A stretch of 24,927 bases of DNA from CAVVWJ01 sp965652025 (GTDB lineage Bacteria > Gemmatimonadota > Gemmatimonadetes > Gemmatimonadales > GWC2-71-9), in the NCBI GenBank assembly GCA_965652025.1, contig CBFGTM010000053.1:1-24927 (forward strand), in the 5' to 3' direction. Positions 16,439 through 23,567 of the stretch are shown here, in pieces. The translations under genes and the position numbers were made by a program. Positions within the stretch are counted from its first letter, which is position 1, and the number at the start of each line of letters is the position of its first letter. The notes under the pieces were generated by a model. It was not told the DNA's origin. It worked only from the letters and a program-made list of their open reading frames with translations, and searched no databases.

Positions 16439-17433
16439 TGCTGCGATCGAAATTTCTTGGAACCGGTCTCGCCGTCCCCGACCGGGTCGTCACCAACGAC
16501 GAGCTCTCCCAGCTCATGGACACCACCGATGACTGGATCCGGACCAGAACCGGCATTCAGGAGCGTCGCTGGGTCCGCGAAGGCGAGAGCGGCGTGGAGA
16601 TGGGCCGCAAGGCGACCGATCAGGCCCTCGACATGGCGGGCCTGTCCCCGGCCGATCTGGATGCCATCGTCTATGCCACCTCCAGTCCGGATCACTTCGC
16701 TCCCGGCAATGGGGTCTATCTCCAGCGGATGTTGGGGATCTCCACCATACCGGCCCTCGACGTCAGGGCTCAATGCAGCGGATTCATCTACGCACTATCG
16801 GTCGCCGACGCCTGGATCCGGGCGGGACAGTATCGGAACATTCTTGTTGTAGGCAGTGAGATCCAGTCCACCGGACTGGAGCTGTCCACAGCCGGCCGCC
16901 CCGGGGCGGTGATCTTTTCGGATGGCGCCGGCGCCGCCGTTCTGGGGCGCAGTGAGGATGGCAACGGCGGCATTCTGGGATTCGATTTGCACTCGGAAGG
17001 GGTACATGCGGAAAAGCTCTGGGTCGACGCACCGGGCTCGATGTATCACCCGCGGGTCTCCCCGGAGCAGATCGAAGCGGGCCGGCAGTACCTCGAGATG
17101 GATGGAAAGGAAGTCTTCCGTCACGCGGTGGTCCGGATGCCCGAATCAGTGCGGGCGGTGCTGGCCTCGGCAGGGCAGTCTCTGAATGACATGAAACTCC
17201 TGCTGGCGCACCAGGCCAACCTGCGGATCTCGGAGATGATGCAGAAGAGTCTGGGACTGCGGGACGATCAGGTCTACAACAATATCCAGTGGTACGGCAA
17301 TACGACGGCTGCCACCATCCCGATCGCGCTGGACGAATGTGTGCGCAGTGGCCGCCTTTCTCGCGGCGACCTGGTGGTGATGACGGCCTTCGGGTCGGGA
17401 TTCATGTGGGGGAGTGCGGCGGTTCGGTGGTAG
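16438..17433 (+). CDS. fabH: 3-oxoacyl-ACP synthase III (FabH family)
   Basis: This 331-residue cytosolic condensing enzyme has the intact triad Cys113 (AQCSGF), His258 (AHQANLRI) and Asn288 (WYGNTTAA). It also has the FabH opening TTDDWIRTRTGIQERRW and ending VVMTAFGSGFMWGS. It should condense an acyl-CoA starter with malonyl-ACP. Standing alone, away from fabD/fabG/acpP, it may serve a specialised starter unit or be a FabH-like paralogue, so the gene name is by family. ATG 16438 overlaps the stop of the PHP gene (TGATG), and the product starts exactly at the family N terminus. Confidence 0.9.
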   Translation: MLRSKFLGTGLAVPDRVVTNDELSQLMDTTDDWIRTRTGIQERRWVREGESGVEMGRKATDQALDMAGLSPADLDAIVYATSSPDHFAPGNGVYLQRMLGISTIPALDVRAQCSGFIYALSVADAWIRAGQYRNILVVGSEIQSTGLELSTAGRPGAVIFSDGAGAAVLGRSEDGNGGILGFDLHSEGVHAEKLWVDAPGSMYHPRVSPEQIEAGRQYLEMDGKEVFRHAVVRMPESVRAVLASAGQSLNDMKLLLAHQANLRISEMMQKSLGLRDDQVYNNIQWYGNTTAATIPIALDECVRSGRLSRGDLVVMTAFGSGFMWGSAAVRW

Positions 17434-17449
17434 GGCCTGAAACAGCAAA

Positions 17450-17471
17450 GCCAGCCAATGTCACGGCTGGC
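17450..17471. terminator. Hairpin between convergent genes, probable terminator
   Basis: GCCAGCC (17450-17456) pairs with GGCTGGC (17465-17471) across an 8-nt loop. On the minus strand the stem is followed by TTTGCTGTTT, a fair U-rich tail for ending the small gene at 17489-17920. On the plus strand (end of fabH) the tail is weaker (cttctgggtt). Confidence 0.6.
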
Positions 17472-17488
17472 CTTCTGGGTTCCGAGAC

Positions 17489-17920
17489 TCAGGATTTTTC
17501 CAGCGGATACTTGCGACGGTAGTACTCCTGATCCCGGGTTGCTCGGGCGCGGTACAGCTGCTCCTCATCATCGTCGGCGTCGTGCACGAAGAGATGCAGC
17601 GACCCCGGCCACAACGTTGCTTGCAGCGACCAGTTGGTGGATGGCGCGTGCAGCACCCACTGAAGGGCCCCGCCGCCCGCATCCGTCAAATGGATCTCAC
17701 TCGCCCGCTCGAGCGGAACACTCGAGGGAATTCCCGCAATTGCCGCTTCGATCGGATCGAGCTCCAGCTCGGCGTCGGTCCAGGACCGAAACGTGACCTT
17801 CCCGTGTACCGGCGATTCGGTTTCCGGCAGCTCGAACTCGGCTTGCCACTCGCCCAACAGGTCCCAGGCGTGGTCCATAGGACCGATGTTCGGCACCTGA
17901 ACGGTCGGATGTCTAGGCAT
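17489..17920 (-). CDS. Hypothetical acidic protein
   Basis: A 143-residue soluble protein that I do not recognise. It is acidic and tryptophan-containing (HAWDLLGEWQAEF, LQWVLHAPSTNWSLQATLWPGSLHLFVHD), predicted beta-rich, with a charged C terminus (DDDEEQLYRARATRDQEYYRRKY). There is no signal peptide, membrane segment or cysteine motif. A strong GGAAGGAG ribosome site lies 7 nt before the ATG and a terminator follows the stop, so it looks like a genuine single-gene unit. Function unknown. Confidence 0.75.
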   Translation of the reverse strand: MPRHPTVQVPNIGPMDHAWDLLGEWQAEFELPETESPVHGKVTFRSWTDAELELDPIEAAIAGIPSSVPLERASEIHLTDAGGGALQWVLHAPSTNWSLQATLWPGSLHLFVHDADDDEEQLYRARATRDQEYYRRKYPLEKS

Positions 17921-18086
17921 TGTTAGGCTCCTTCCGGGTGAAAGAGCTTAGCCAAGAACACGAATTTACCCGCGATTCGCATACCACAATGGAAATCGAC
18001 GGTTTAACACCGCTTTCCAGCTGAATCTTTCAGCCAATGTGTTTCGTACTGCAACAAGATGCGAAGCCTTAACTAGGAATCTAGCT
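17921..18086. other. AT-richer divergent intergenic region
   Basis: The 166 bp between the divergent hypothetical genes are clearly richer in A and T than the surroundings and must hold both promoters. I could not settle on convincing -35/-10 pairs. Confidence 0.4.
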
Positions 18087-18368
18087 ATGCTACCCCTGTT
18101 GATCACCCTCACCGCCGGTGCCATTAGCTTCATCCTGACGCGCAACTTTGTGCGCCGCCGGCTCCGGTTCGTCGATGCCGTCCACTCACCCTTTGCCCCT
18201 CTGATAACCGGGATACTGGCAGCCCTGGTGGCCTGGCCGGCGGTCCTGCTTCCCATGGTAAGTCTCACTACCGCCATCGTTTTCGGGATCGGCGCCGGTT
18301 TGGGCACCGCCAGCGGGGCCCGGGCATTACGGCGCCATGAGGTGGCTCGTCGCCGACTCACTCCCTGA
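18087..18368 (+). CDS. Small membrane protein, unknown function
   Basis: The 93-residue product has a hydrophobic N-terminal helix (MLPLLITLTAGAISFILTRNF). After a basic patch (VRRRLRF) there are two more hydrophobic stretches (APLITGILAALVAWPAVLLPMV and TTAIVFGIGAGLGTASGA) and a basic tail (RALRRHEVARRR). It is probably an inner-membrane protein with 2-3 helices. ATG 18087 is preceded by AGGAA at 8 nt; upstream codons of the frame look noncoding. I do not recognise the family. Confidence 0.65.
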   Translation: MLPLLITLTAGAISFILTRNFVRRRLRFVDAVHSPFAPLITGILAALVAWPAVLLPMVSLTTAIVFGIGAGLGTASGARALRRHEVARRRLTP

Positions 18369-18393
18369 CATACTACTCTCCGGCGAGAAATCC

Positions 18394-18435
18394 CCCAATA
18401 GACTGGATCACATCGCCCAATAGACTGGATCACAT
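18394..18435 (+). repeat. Two 20-bp direct repeats upstream of yggX-like gene
   Basis: CCCAATAGACTGGATCACAT occurs at 18394-18413 and again, without error, at 18416-18435, a 22-bp period or about two helical turns. The second copy ends 25 bp before the YggX-like ATG. Identical repeats spaced by whole turns in a short upstream region suggest a regulator binding site, although a recent slippage duplication is equally possible. Confidence 0.85.
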
Positions 18436-18460
18436 TCTTTTAGAGGTCTATTTTCCGCCC

Positions 18461-18697
18461 ATGGCGACAGTCCAGTGTAGCCGGTGCGGCCAGGTCCGGG
18501 ACCAGATGGCGTTCCAGCCCTTCCAGAACCCGTTGGGGAAGCGCGCCTTCGACGAGATATGTGGGGTGTGTTGGGGAGAGTGGCTAAAGACCCAGCAGCA
18601 ACTCATTAATCACTACGGTCTCAATCTCCGGGAGCCCAAGGCTAAGGAGTTTCTGTTCAACAACATGGAACAGTTTCTCTTCCCGGTGGGGAAGTAG
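18461..18697 (+). CDS. Fe(2+)-trafficking / oxidative damage protection protein, YggX-like
   Basis: The 78-residue product has the YggX core LGKRAFDEIC...W...W...Q..LINHYGLNLREPKAKEFL...MEQFLF, which in E. coli protects Fe-S clusters and links iron availability to oxidative stress. Unlike E. coli YggX, which has one conserved Cys, this protein has two CxxC pairs (Cys6/Cys9 in CSRCG and Cys34/Cys37 in CGVC). These look able to bind a metal as a zinc-ribbon-like site. No strong Shine-Dalgarno precedes the ATG; the start is fixed by the CSRCG motif. It converges with the next gene, with a single base between the two stops. Confidence 0.88.
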   Translation: MATVQCSRCGQVRDQMAFQPFQNPLGKRAFDEICGVCWGEWLKTQQQLINHYGLNLREPKAKEFLFNNMEQFLFPVGK

Positions 18698-18698
18698 C

Positions 18699-19655
18699 TC
18701 AGAAGGTCCGCCCAAAGCGAAGCACCAAGTCCACCCCCGGGCCGCCCGGCTCCAAATCCTCGGTCATACCCACCCGCCATTCGGTACCCCGATGGCTCTG
18801 CAGGATCCATCCGAAATCCAGCGAAAGCTCCCGTGAATCGAGCGCAGGCAGCGTGGTGTTGCTGTAGTAGGGAGAATGGTAGAAGAGGTTAGCATAGAGG
18901 AACTGCCGTCCCCACGCTCGCAGACGAAGTCCCGAGGTGGCCGCGACGAACAACTCGCGCTCTTCCGCCAGCAGGTCCCCCTGGATAGGGGTGAATCCGA
19001 AGTTCACGCTTCCTTCATAGAGTAATCCCGGCCGGAGCTGGTGCCGTAGCGTGTTCAGCAGGGAGACGGAGGGCACTCCTCGTCCGAAGCCGGCGGGACC
19101 GGTAGAGGTCGGAAGGGTGAGCGACAGCAGGCTCTGCGCCGAAGAGCTATGGCGAAGTCCGAGGCCTACCCGCGCATCACCCAGAAACAGATTGCTCCGC
19201 GATCGGCTGACGCTGCTTCCGTCGGGCAGAGTGACGGTGTAGAGAAAGCGATCCCGGGGCCGGCGCTCTCGTTCCATCATCTCGATCCCGAGGGCACCGT
19301 GGTACCAGTCGAGAAATCCGTCCAGGAATCCGCCGTAGGCTCCGCCGAGCGAGGCGCTCAGCAACAGGAAGGCCCGCGAATCCAGGTCATGAGTGAGCCC
19401 CAAGCTGATCCGTAGCAGCTCCGAATCGAGAACGTAGTCGGCCTGCGGCAGCCGGTTGTACTCGATGACGCTGGCGTAGTCCACGGCCAGCTTTGCTACC
19501 CAGCGGCCGGGCGCAGGGTCCTGGTACGGCTGAAAGTAGAGCCCGCTGCGGGAGCTACCCATGGGATTGAGCGGAGCCAGCTCGGGCAGTCCCTGGCCCT
19601 CGGCCGGGCCTGCAGCCAGCAGCGAAACCGCCAGGGTCAACAGAATCGGGCGCAT
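18699..19655 (-). CDS. DUF3187-like outer-membrane protein
   Basis: A 318-residue product with a signal peptide (MRPILLTLAVSLLAAGPAEGQ) followed by LAPLNPMGSSRSGLYFQPYQD and many alternating amphipathic strands. It ends in an aromatic residue (LRFGRTF), as outer-membrane barrels do. The overall pattern resembles DUF3187 proteins, whose role is unknown. ATG 19655 gives a clean signal peptide; the 27 extra residues upstream in the open frame lack signal character and extend to the promoter of the divergent aromatic locus. It shares a 67-bp control region with that locus. Confidence 0.75.
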   Translation of the reverse strand: MRPILLTLAVSLLAAGPAEGQGLPELAPLNPMGSSRSGLYFQPYQDPAPGRWVAKLAVDYASVIEYNRLPQADYVLDSELLRISLGLTHDLDSRAFLLLSASLGGAYGGFLDGFLDWYHGALGIEMMERERRPRDRFLYTVTLPDGSSVSRSRSNLFLGDARVGLGLRHSSSAQSLLSLTLPTSTGPAGFGRGVPSVSLLNTLRHQLRPGLLYEGSVNFGFTPIQGDLLAEERELFVAATSGLRLRAWGRQFLYANLFYHSPYYSNTTLPALDSRELSLDFGWILQSHRGTEWRVGMTEDLEPGGPGVDLVLRFGRTF

Positions 19656-19686
19656 GAAATTGGGCACACGATAAGATAACTCAGGC

Positions 19687-19716
19687 TTGACAAGGCTCCG
19701 CATGGCGCCATACGTT
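19687..19716 (+). promoter_or_regulatory. Promoter of the aromatic amino acid locus
   Basis: A perfect TTGACA (19687-19692), an 18-bp spacer, then TACGTT (19711-19716). Seven bases past the -10 lies A19723, the first base of the leader ORF's ATG. The transcript would therefore begin at or next to the start codon, making the leader ORF leaderless. No ribosome site is visible ahead of that ATG, which agrees. Confidence 0.55.
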
Positions 19717-19722
19717 CGTCCC

Positions 19723-19806
19723 ATGGTCCCCGTCAATAATTACTGGTTTGACTTTACCGAGGCCGGCGAGGCACGATGCCCGTCGGGTGCTGGGACCGCG
19801 CAGTAG
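19723..19806 (+). CDS. Aromatic leader peptide (attenuator), 27 residues
   Basis: A short ORF, ATG 19723 to TAG 19804-19806, whose residues 5-11 read NNYWFDF. It thus has one Tyr, one Trp and two Phe codons in five positions, in a gene-free leader just ahead of an aromatic biosynthesis gene. It lies between a good promoter and an intrinsic terminator. This is the layout of classical leader peptides (pheL, trpL), where ribosome stalling at scarce aminoacyl-tRNA prevents termination. Sensing all three aromatic residues would suit control of DAHP synthase, the common first step. It could be a chance ORF, but the codon cluster and position argue otherwise. Confidence 0.7.
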   Translation: MVPVNNYWFDFTEAGEARCPSGAGTAQ

Positions 19807-19833
19807 CGCTTCACCGCCCGAAGTCATCGCCGC

Positions 19834-19863
19834 CCCGCCAAGTCTCGGCGGGTTTTTCTTTTT
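19834..19863 (+). terminator. Intrinsic terminator acting as attenuator ahead of pheA-DAHPS
   Basis: CCCGCC (19834-19839) pairs with GGCGGG (19847-19852) over a 7-nt loop, followed by TTTTTCTTTTT. It ends 18 bp before the structural gene's ATG and so is useful only as a conditional terminator. A competing antiterminator is available: GGCGAGGC (19765-19772), just behind the aromatic codons, can pair with GCCCCGCC (19832-19839) with 7 of 8 pairs, destroying the terminator stem. Confidence 0.85.
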
Positions 19864-19881
19864 CCTTCATCGGAGCACACC

Positions 19882-21600
19882 ATGCGGGTAGCCATTCAGG
19901 GCTCTCACGGATCCTTCAGCGAGGCCGCGTCCCGGCGGCGCTGGCCCGACCTTCAGGCCCTGCCCTGCCGCGAGGTCAAGGACGTGGTGGCCGCAGTCCG
20001 AGAAGGACGGGCCGAGGCTGGATGCCTGCCGATCGAGAACTCACTGATCGGTTCGGTGACCACCACCTACGACCTGCTGCAGGAGGCGTTCGGTGATGGG
20101 GTCCTGCGCCTGACCCATGAGATTCTGCACCCGGTGCACCACACGATCATGGCCGTACCCGGCGCTACGCTGAGCAGCATCCGGCGGGTCCTGTCTCATC
20201 CGGTGGCACTGGGACAGTGCCGGAACTGGCTCTCGGAACATCTGCCCGAAGCCGAACTGGTGAGCGCATGGGACACCGCGGGAAGCGCCGAGATCGTGGC
20301 CCAGGAAGGCAGTCCGATGCTCGCGGCAATTGCCGCCCGACCCGCGGCCGATGCGCACGGATTGGTCCCACTGGCCGAGCGGATCGAGGACGATCCCACC
20401 AATCAGACGCGCTTTCTGACCTTCACCCGCTCCGAGTCAGCCGCCGGTCTCCAGTCGCCAGGCGCCAGCCGCTACAAGACGTCGCTGATTGTGCTGGTAG
20501 ACCACAAGCCCGGCATGCTCGCGCTGACCTTGCAGGCATTCGGGGCGCGGGGGGTAAACCTTATGGCGCTCCAATCGCGCCCGGAGCGCTCGGCCCCGTG
20601 GACCTACCGCTTCTACGTGGATGTCGAAGGATCCGCCAGCGATCCCCGAGTGGCCGAGGCCCTGGAGGAGATCGAGGCGCTGGCGGTCAAGCTGATTGTC
20701 CTGGGGAGCTACGAGGCCTGGGTCGAGGGTTCTCGACTGTCGCCGCCGGTACCAACGCCGGCGCACCGGGTGGAGAAGCCTTCGATTCCGCTGGTCGATC
20801 GCCGCCGGCAGCCGGAAGGGAGTGTAGTCCAGGTCCGGCATCTCAACTTCGGGGGTGAATCGCCGGTTCTGATCGCGGGCCCGTGCTCGGTCGAAAGCGA
20901 AGCCATGTTGCTGGAAACCGCGTCCGCAGTTGCAGCCGCTGGAGGCGACATGCTTCGGGGCGGCGCCTACAAGCCCCGGACCTCACCCTACGACTTTCAG
21001 GGCCTGGGAGTAAAGGGGCTGCGCTATCTGGCCGACGCGAGGGAGCGGACCGGGCTTCCGGTGGTTACCGAGGTGCTGAGCTGGGAAGAAGTGCCGGTAG
21101 TGGCTCACTTCGCCGACATGCTTCAGATCGGCGCCCGCAACATGCAGAATTTCAGCCTGCTCCGGGCCGCCAGCCGGAGCGGAAAGCCGATTCTGCTGAA
21201 GCGCGGCGCCGGTGCTACGATCGAAGAGTGGCTCATGGCAGCCGAGTACGTGCTCGCCGAAGGCAACTCGAATGTGGTTTTGTGTGAGCGAGGGATCCGT
21301 ACATTCGAGCGCGCCACCCGGCACACGCTCGACCTCAACGCCGTGGCTCTGGTGCGAGAGCGGACCCACTTGCCGGTCATCGTGGATCCGAGTCATGCCG
21401 CCGGCGTACGGTCGCTGATCATTCCGCTCAGCCTGGGATCACTCGCCGCCGGAGCCTGCGGCCTGATCGTGGAGGTCCACCCCGACCCGGCGCACGCAAT
21501 GAGCGACGGCGCGCAGAGTCTGGACTTTGGGATGTTCGAGGAGCTGGCCCGCCAGGTTCACCCGGAGCCGGCACTGCGGTCCCGGGTTCAGATGGCTTGA
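19882..21600 (+). CDS. Bifunctional prephenate dehydratase-ACT / DAHP synthase fusion
   Basis: A 572-residue cytosolic enzyme joining the first step of the shikimate pathway (DAHP synthase) to the step that commits prephenate to phenylalanine. Residues 1-185 are prephenate dehydratase with PIENSL and NQTRF (catalytic Thr176). Residues 199-281 are an ACT domain with LQSRP, the ESRP-like Phe-binding site, and GARGVNL. Residues about 315-570 are a type I-beta DAHP synthase with IAGPCSVES, GAYKPRTSPYDFQG, LKRGAGAT and VDPSHAAG. The DAHP synthase half lacks its own regulatory extension, so the ACT domain may give phenylalanine feedback over both activities. CGGAG lies 6 nt before ATG 19882. Expression is probably set by the attenuator upstream. 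Confidence 0.93.
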   Translation: MRVAIQGSHGSFSEAASRRRWPDLQALPCREVKDVVAAVREGRAEAGCLPIENSLIGSVTTTYDLLQEAFGDGVLRLTHEILHPVHHTIMAVPGATLSSIRRVLSHPVALGQCRNWLSEHLPEAELVSAWDTAGSAEIVAQEGSPMLAAIAARPAADAHGLVPLAERIEDDPTNQTRFLTFTRSESAAGLQSPGASRYKTSLIVLVDHKPGMLALTLQAFGARGVNLMALQSRPERSAPWTYRFYVDVEGSASDPRVAEALEEIEALAVKLIVLGSYEAWVEGSRLSPPVPTPAHRVEKPSIPLVDRRRQPEGSVVQVRHLNFGGESPVLIAGPCSVESEAMLLETASAVAAAGGDMLRGGAYKPRTSPYDFQGLGVKGLRYLADARERTGLPVVTEVLSWEEVPVVAHFADMLQIGARNMQNFSLLRAASRSGKPILLKRGAGATIEEWLMAAEYVLAEGNSNVVLCERGIRTFERATRHTLDLNAVALVRERTHLPVIVDPSHAAGVRSLIIPLSLGSLAAGACGLIVEVHPDPAHAMSDGAQSLDFGMFEELARQVHPEPALRSRVQMA

Positions 21601-21616
21601 CTGCTGCGCGCAGGCA

Positions 21617-21679
21617 TAAGCGGTATGCAGTCAGCGCGTGAGACGAAACCCCGTCCACGCGCTCACTGCATACCGCTTA
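21617..21679. terminator. Long near-perfect hairpin between convergent genes
   Basis: The 24-nt arms 21617-21640 and 21656-21679 are reverse complements with a single mismatch (23 of 24), around a 15-nt loop. It sits 16 bp after the pheA-DAHPS stop and 30 bp from the stop of the facing glsB-like gene. No T-run follows on either strand, so it may be a Rho-blocking or RNA-stabilising 3' structure, or a REP-like dispersed element, rather than a classical terminator. Confidence 0.75.
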
Positions 21680-21708
21680 CGTTGTGGTAAACTGCGGACT
21701 ACGTAGCC

Positions 21709-21975
21709 CTATGGGACTGTCGTGCCCCGACGCCCGGTGAATACGCGATACAGGAACAGCAGGACCAGGGCGCCGATGATCGACGCGATAATGCCCGGGC
21801 CTTCACCCGGATCAGTATACCAGCCGAGTGCCCGGCCCAGGAACCCAGCCAGCAGGGCGCCGGCCACACCGATCAGCATGGTTACGATGATGCCGCCCGG
21901 ATCACGCCCGGGCATGATAAGCTTGGCAATAGCGCCTACTACCAACCCGATGATCAAGGTCCACAGGAATCCCAT
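21709..21975 (-). CDS. GlsB/YeaQ/YmgE family stress-response membrane protein
   Basis: An 88-residue membrane protein with three hydrophobic, glycine-rich segments (FLWTLIIGLVVGAIAKLI, GGIIVTMLIGVAGALLAGFLG and GIIASIIGALVLLFLYRVF). The family hallmark GLVVGAIAKLIMPGRDPGG is present. Members rise under envelope or acid stress in other bacteria, with unclear function; the old name 'transglycosylase-associated' is not supported by biochemistry. ATG 21975 is preceded by GGAGGGG at the right distance; the frame opens four codons earlier at a TTG that is itself part of that ribosome site. It lies downstream of the sigma-factor operon on the same strand. Confidence 0.92.
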   Translation of the reverse strand: MGFLWTLIIGLVVGAIAKLIMPGRDPGGIIVTMLIGVAGALLAGFLGRALGWYTDPGEGPGIIASIIGALVLLFLYRVFTGRRGTTVP

Positions 21976-22041
21976 AATCCCCTCCAAGGTGGATCGAAGA
22001 TATACGAATCCCGGGTCTTGGCATCTGTGAGCGGGCGCACA

Positions 22042-22080
22042 GGGGACAGCCCGTGGGCCTTAGCCTTCTGCTCTGTCCCC
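22042..22080. repeat. Inverted repeat spanning the end of the PDZ gene
   Basis: GGGGACAG (22042-22049) and CTGTCCCC (22073-22080) form an 8-bp stem with a 23-nt loop that contains the stop codon of the minus-strand PDZ gene. There is no T-run. It could be a weak transcript-end structure; GGGGACAG palindromes also occur as dispersed repeats in many genomes. Confidence 0.5.
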
Positions 22081-22941
22081 CACCCGGCCGGGCACGGTCT
22101 CCCGCTTCCCGTTCCGGAGGATGTCGAGCTTGAAGGTTTCGCCCTGATCGTAACTCCGCAAGATCCGAAGCAGGTGGGAGGGGCTGGCCGGCTTACGACC
22201 ATCCACCGATAACACGACATCCCCGCCCTTGAGCTTCAGCTCCGAATCCGCCGGAACGCTGACCACCAGGACCCCTTCGGTAGCCCCGAAGTAGCGGCCC
22301 AGATCGGGGTTGAGCGGCGCCAGCTCGAGGTCGGCCAGGGGAGAGCCGTACAGGAAGGGGGGGCCGGCCAGCTCCAGGTCGTCCTCCAGGGGCATCACCA
22401 TGCGCCGGGGACCACCGGGCCGGAACTGGAAAGCGAAGGCGCGTCCGCCCGGCTCACCCCGCAGCAGGATATCGGGCTCATCGGCGGTCACCACCGAGAC
22501 GGTCTTCCGGTCCTTGCCCCGGCGGAACTCGATGGCAACGGTATCATGGGGCTCCAGCTTGGCCGCCAGCTCAATCAGTCGAAGCCCGGGGATGGACTCG
22601 CGATTGCCGGCGGCCTCGGCCTGGCCACCGGCCAGTACCGACTTTCCGTCCACCTTGGTGATGATATCCCCAGTCTGGATGCCGGCCTTGGCCGCGGGAC
22701 CGTTCGGGGTCACGGCATCCACGTAGGCGCCTACCGAGTCGGTGTTGCGAGCTCGGAGGTTGACCTTGAGTCCCAGCCGGGCTCGCCGATTCATCACGAA
22801 CTGCATGATCCGGTCGGGGCCACGCTCGACCCGAACCTCGAAGGGTCCGGAGACAGGCTCTCGGACTGGCTCCTGGGCCCGGGCCGGCGTGTTGGTGCCA
22901 AGCAGTGCTGCGGAAGCGGCAAGGTGGGTGAGCCGAAACAT
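22060..22941 (-). CDS. Secreted double-PDZ protein in a sigma-factor operon
   Basis: The 293-residue product has a signal peptide (cleavage near ARA before QEPVRE) and two PDZ domains. The first is at about 55-150 (LGLKVNLRARNTDSVGAYVDAVTPNGPAAKAGIQTGDIITKVDG) and the second at about 215-285 (EGVLVVSVPADSELKLKGGDVVLSVDGRKPASPSHLLRIL). No protease domain with a catalytic Ser triad is present, so it is a binding or sensor protein rather than a DegS-like enzyme. AAGGAG lies 7 nt before its ATG, 17 bp after the anti-sigma stop. The context suggests it modulates the anti-sigma factor or is a target of the regulon. Confidence 0.88.
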   Translation of the reverse strand: MFRLTHLAASAALLGTNTPARAQEPVREPVSGPFEVRVERGPDRIMQFVMNRRARLGLKVNLRARNTDSVGAYVDAVTPNGPAAKAGIQTGDIITKVDGKSVLAGGQAEAAGNRESIPGLRLIELAAKLEPHDTVAIEFRRGKDRKTVSVVTADEPDILLRGEPGGRAFAFQFRPGGPRRMVMPLEDDLELAGPPFLYGSPLADLELAPLNPDLGRYFGATEGVLVVSVPADSELKLKGGDVVLSVDGRKPASPSHLLRILRSYDQGETFKLDILRNGKRETVPGRVGDRAEG

Positions 22942-22958
22942 AGTGCTACTCCTTCGGG

Positions 22959-23567
22959 CTAGAGCCCGGCATTACTAGCCCGGGTGACGTGCACATCGAC
23001 CAGCGCATCCAGCAGCCCCACCCGTTCCCGCCAGAGGCGAAGCAGCTCCTGGTCGCGGGCCTGCTGGCGCAACAACTCGGTGGCCTCGAGCTCCCGATCC
23101 ACTCGGGCAATCCGGTCCTCCAGCTCCTGGGCCATGCGCGCGGTCCGGCCGTCGAGCACCCGCCCGTCCGGATTGTAGGCGCCGAGGGCTGTCTCCAGGG
23201 CCTGGGACCGGACCATGGCCTCCTGCAGCTGCTCAGTGGTAGGGTCGGTGGAAGGGCTCGGGCGGTCGATGCTGAGGATCAGGGCAACCGAGGCGGCAGC
23301 GGCCAGACCACCCAGCCCGGTAAAGCCGGCCAGGCGGGCCCTTCGCCGGGCCCGCTCGGCCCGGTAGCGAGCGGCGGTCTCGGGCCAGCGATCCCGGCCC
23401 GGCCGGAGCGGCGGCAAAGCCTTGAGCCGGGCAACCCGCTGGTGCAGTCGCTCCAGCTCGGCCTGGCACTGGGGACACTGGTGCAGGTGCTCCTGTGCCG
23501 TGGCGGTTCCCGGCTCGCGTCCGGGCTCCCGGAGGCTCAGCAGTGATTCCATCGAGAGATGATTCAT
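22959..23567 (-). CDS. Anti-sigma factor with zinc-finger (zf-HC2) domain
   Basis: The 202-residue product has a cytosolic ZAS motif EHLHQCPQC (HxxxCxxC) within the first 30 residues. One membrane helix (FTGLGGLAAAASVALILSI) follows near residue 85. The periplasmic part is a charged helical region (MAQELEDRIARVDRELEATELLRQQARDQELLRLWRERV) of coiled-coil type. It should hold the cognate sigma factor inactive until an envelope signal arrives. ATG 23567 overlaps the sigma-factor stop (ATGA), and the protein starts MNHLSMESL as usual for the group; the eight extra codons upstream lie within the sigma gene. Confidence 0.88.
   Translation of the reverse strand: MNHLSMESLLSLREPGREPGTATAQEHLHQCPQCQAELERLHQRVARLKALPPLRPGRDRWPETAARYRAERARRRARLAGFTGLGGLAAAASVALILSIDRPSPSTDPTTEQLQEAMVRSQALETALGAYNPDGRVLDGRTARMAQELEDRIARVDRELEATELLRQQARDQELLRLWRERVGLLDALVDVHVTRASNAGL

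Noticed and set aside
17966..18433. 155-codon minus-strand frame opposite the small membrane protein
   Set aside because: Arg/Ser-rich shadow that begins inside the 22-bp direct repeats; the plus-strand frame has a ribosome site and membrane helices.
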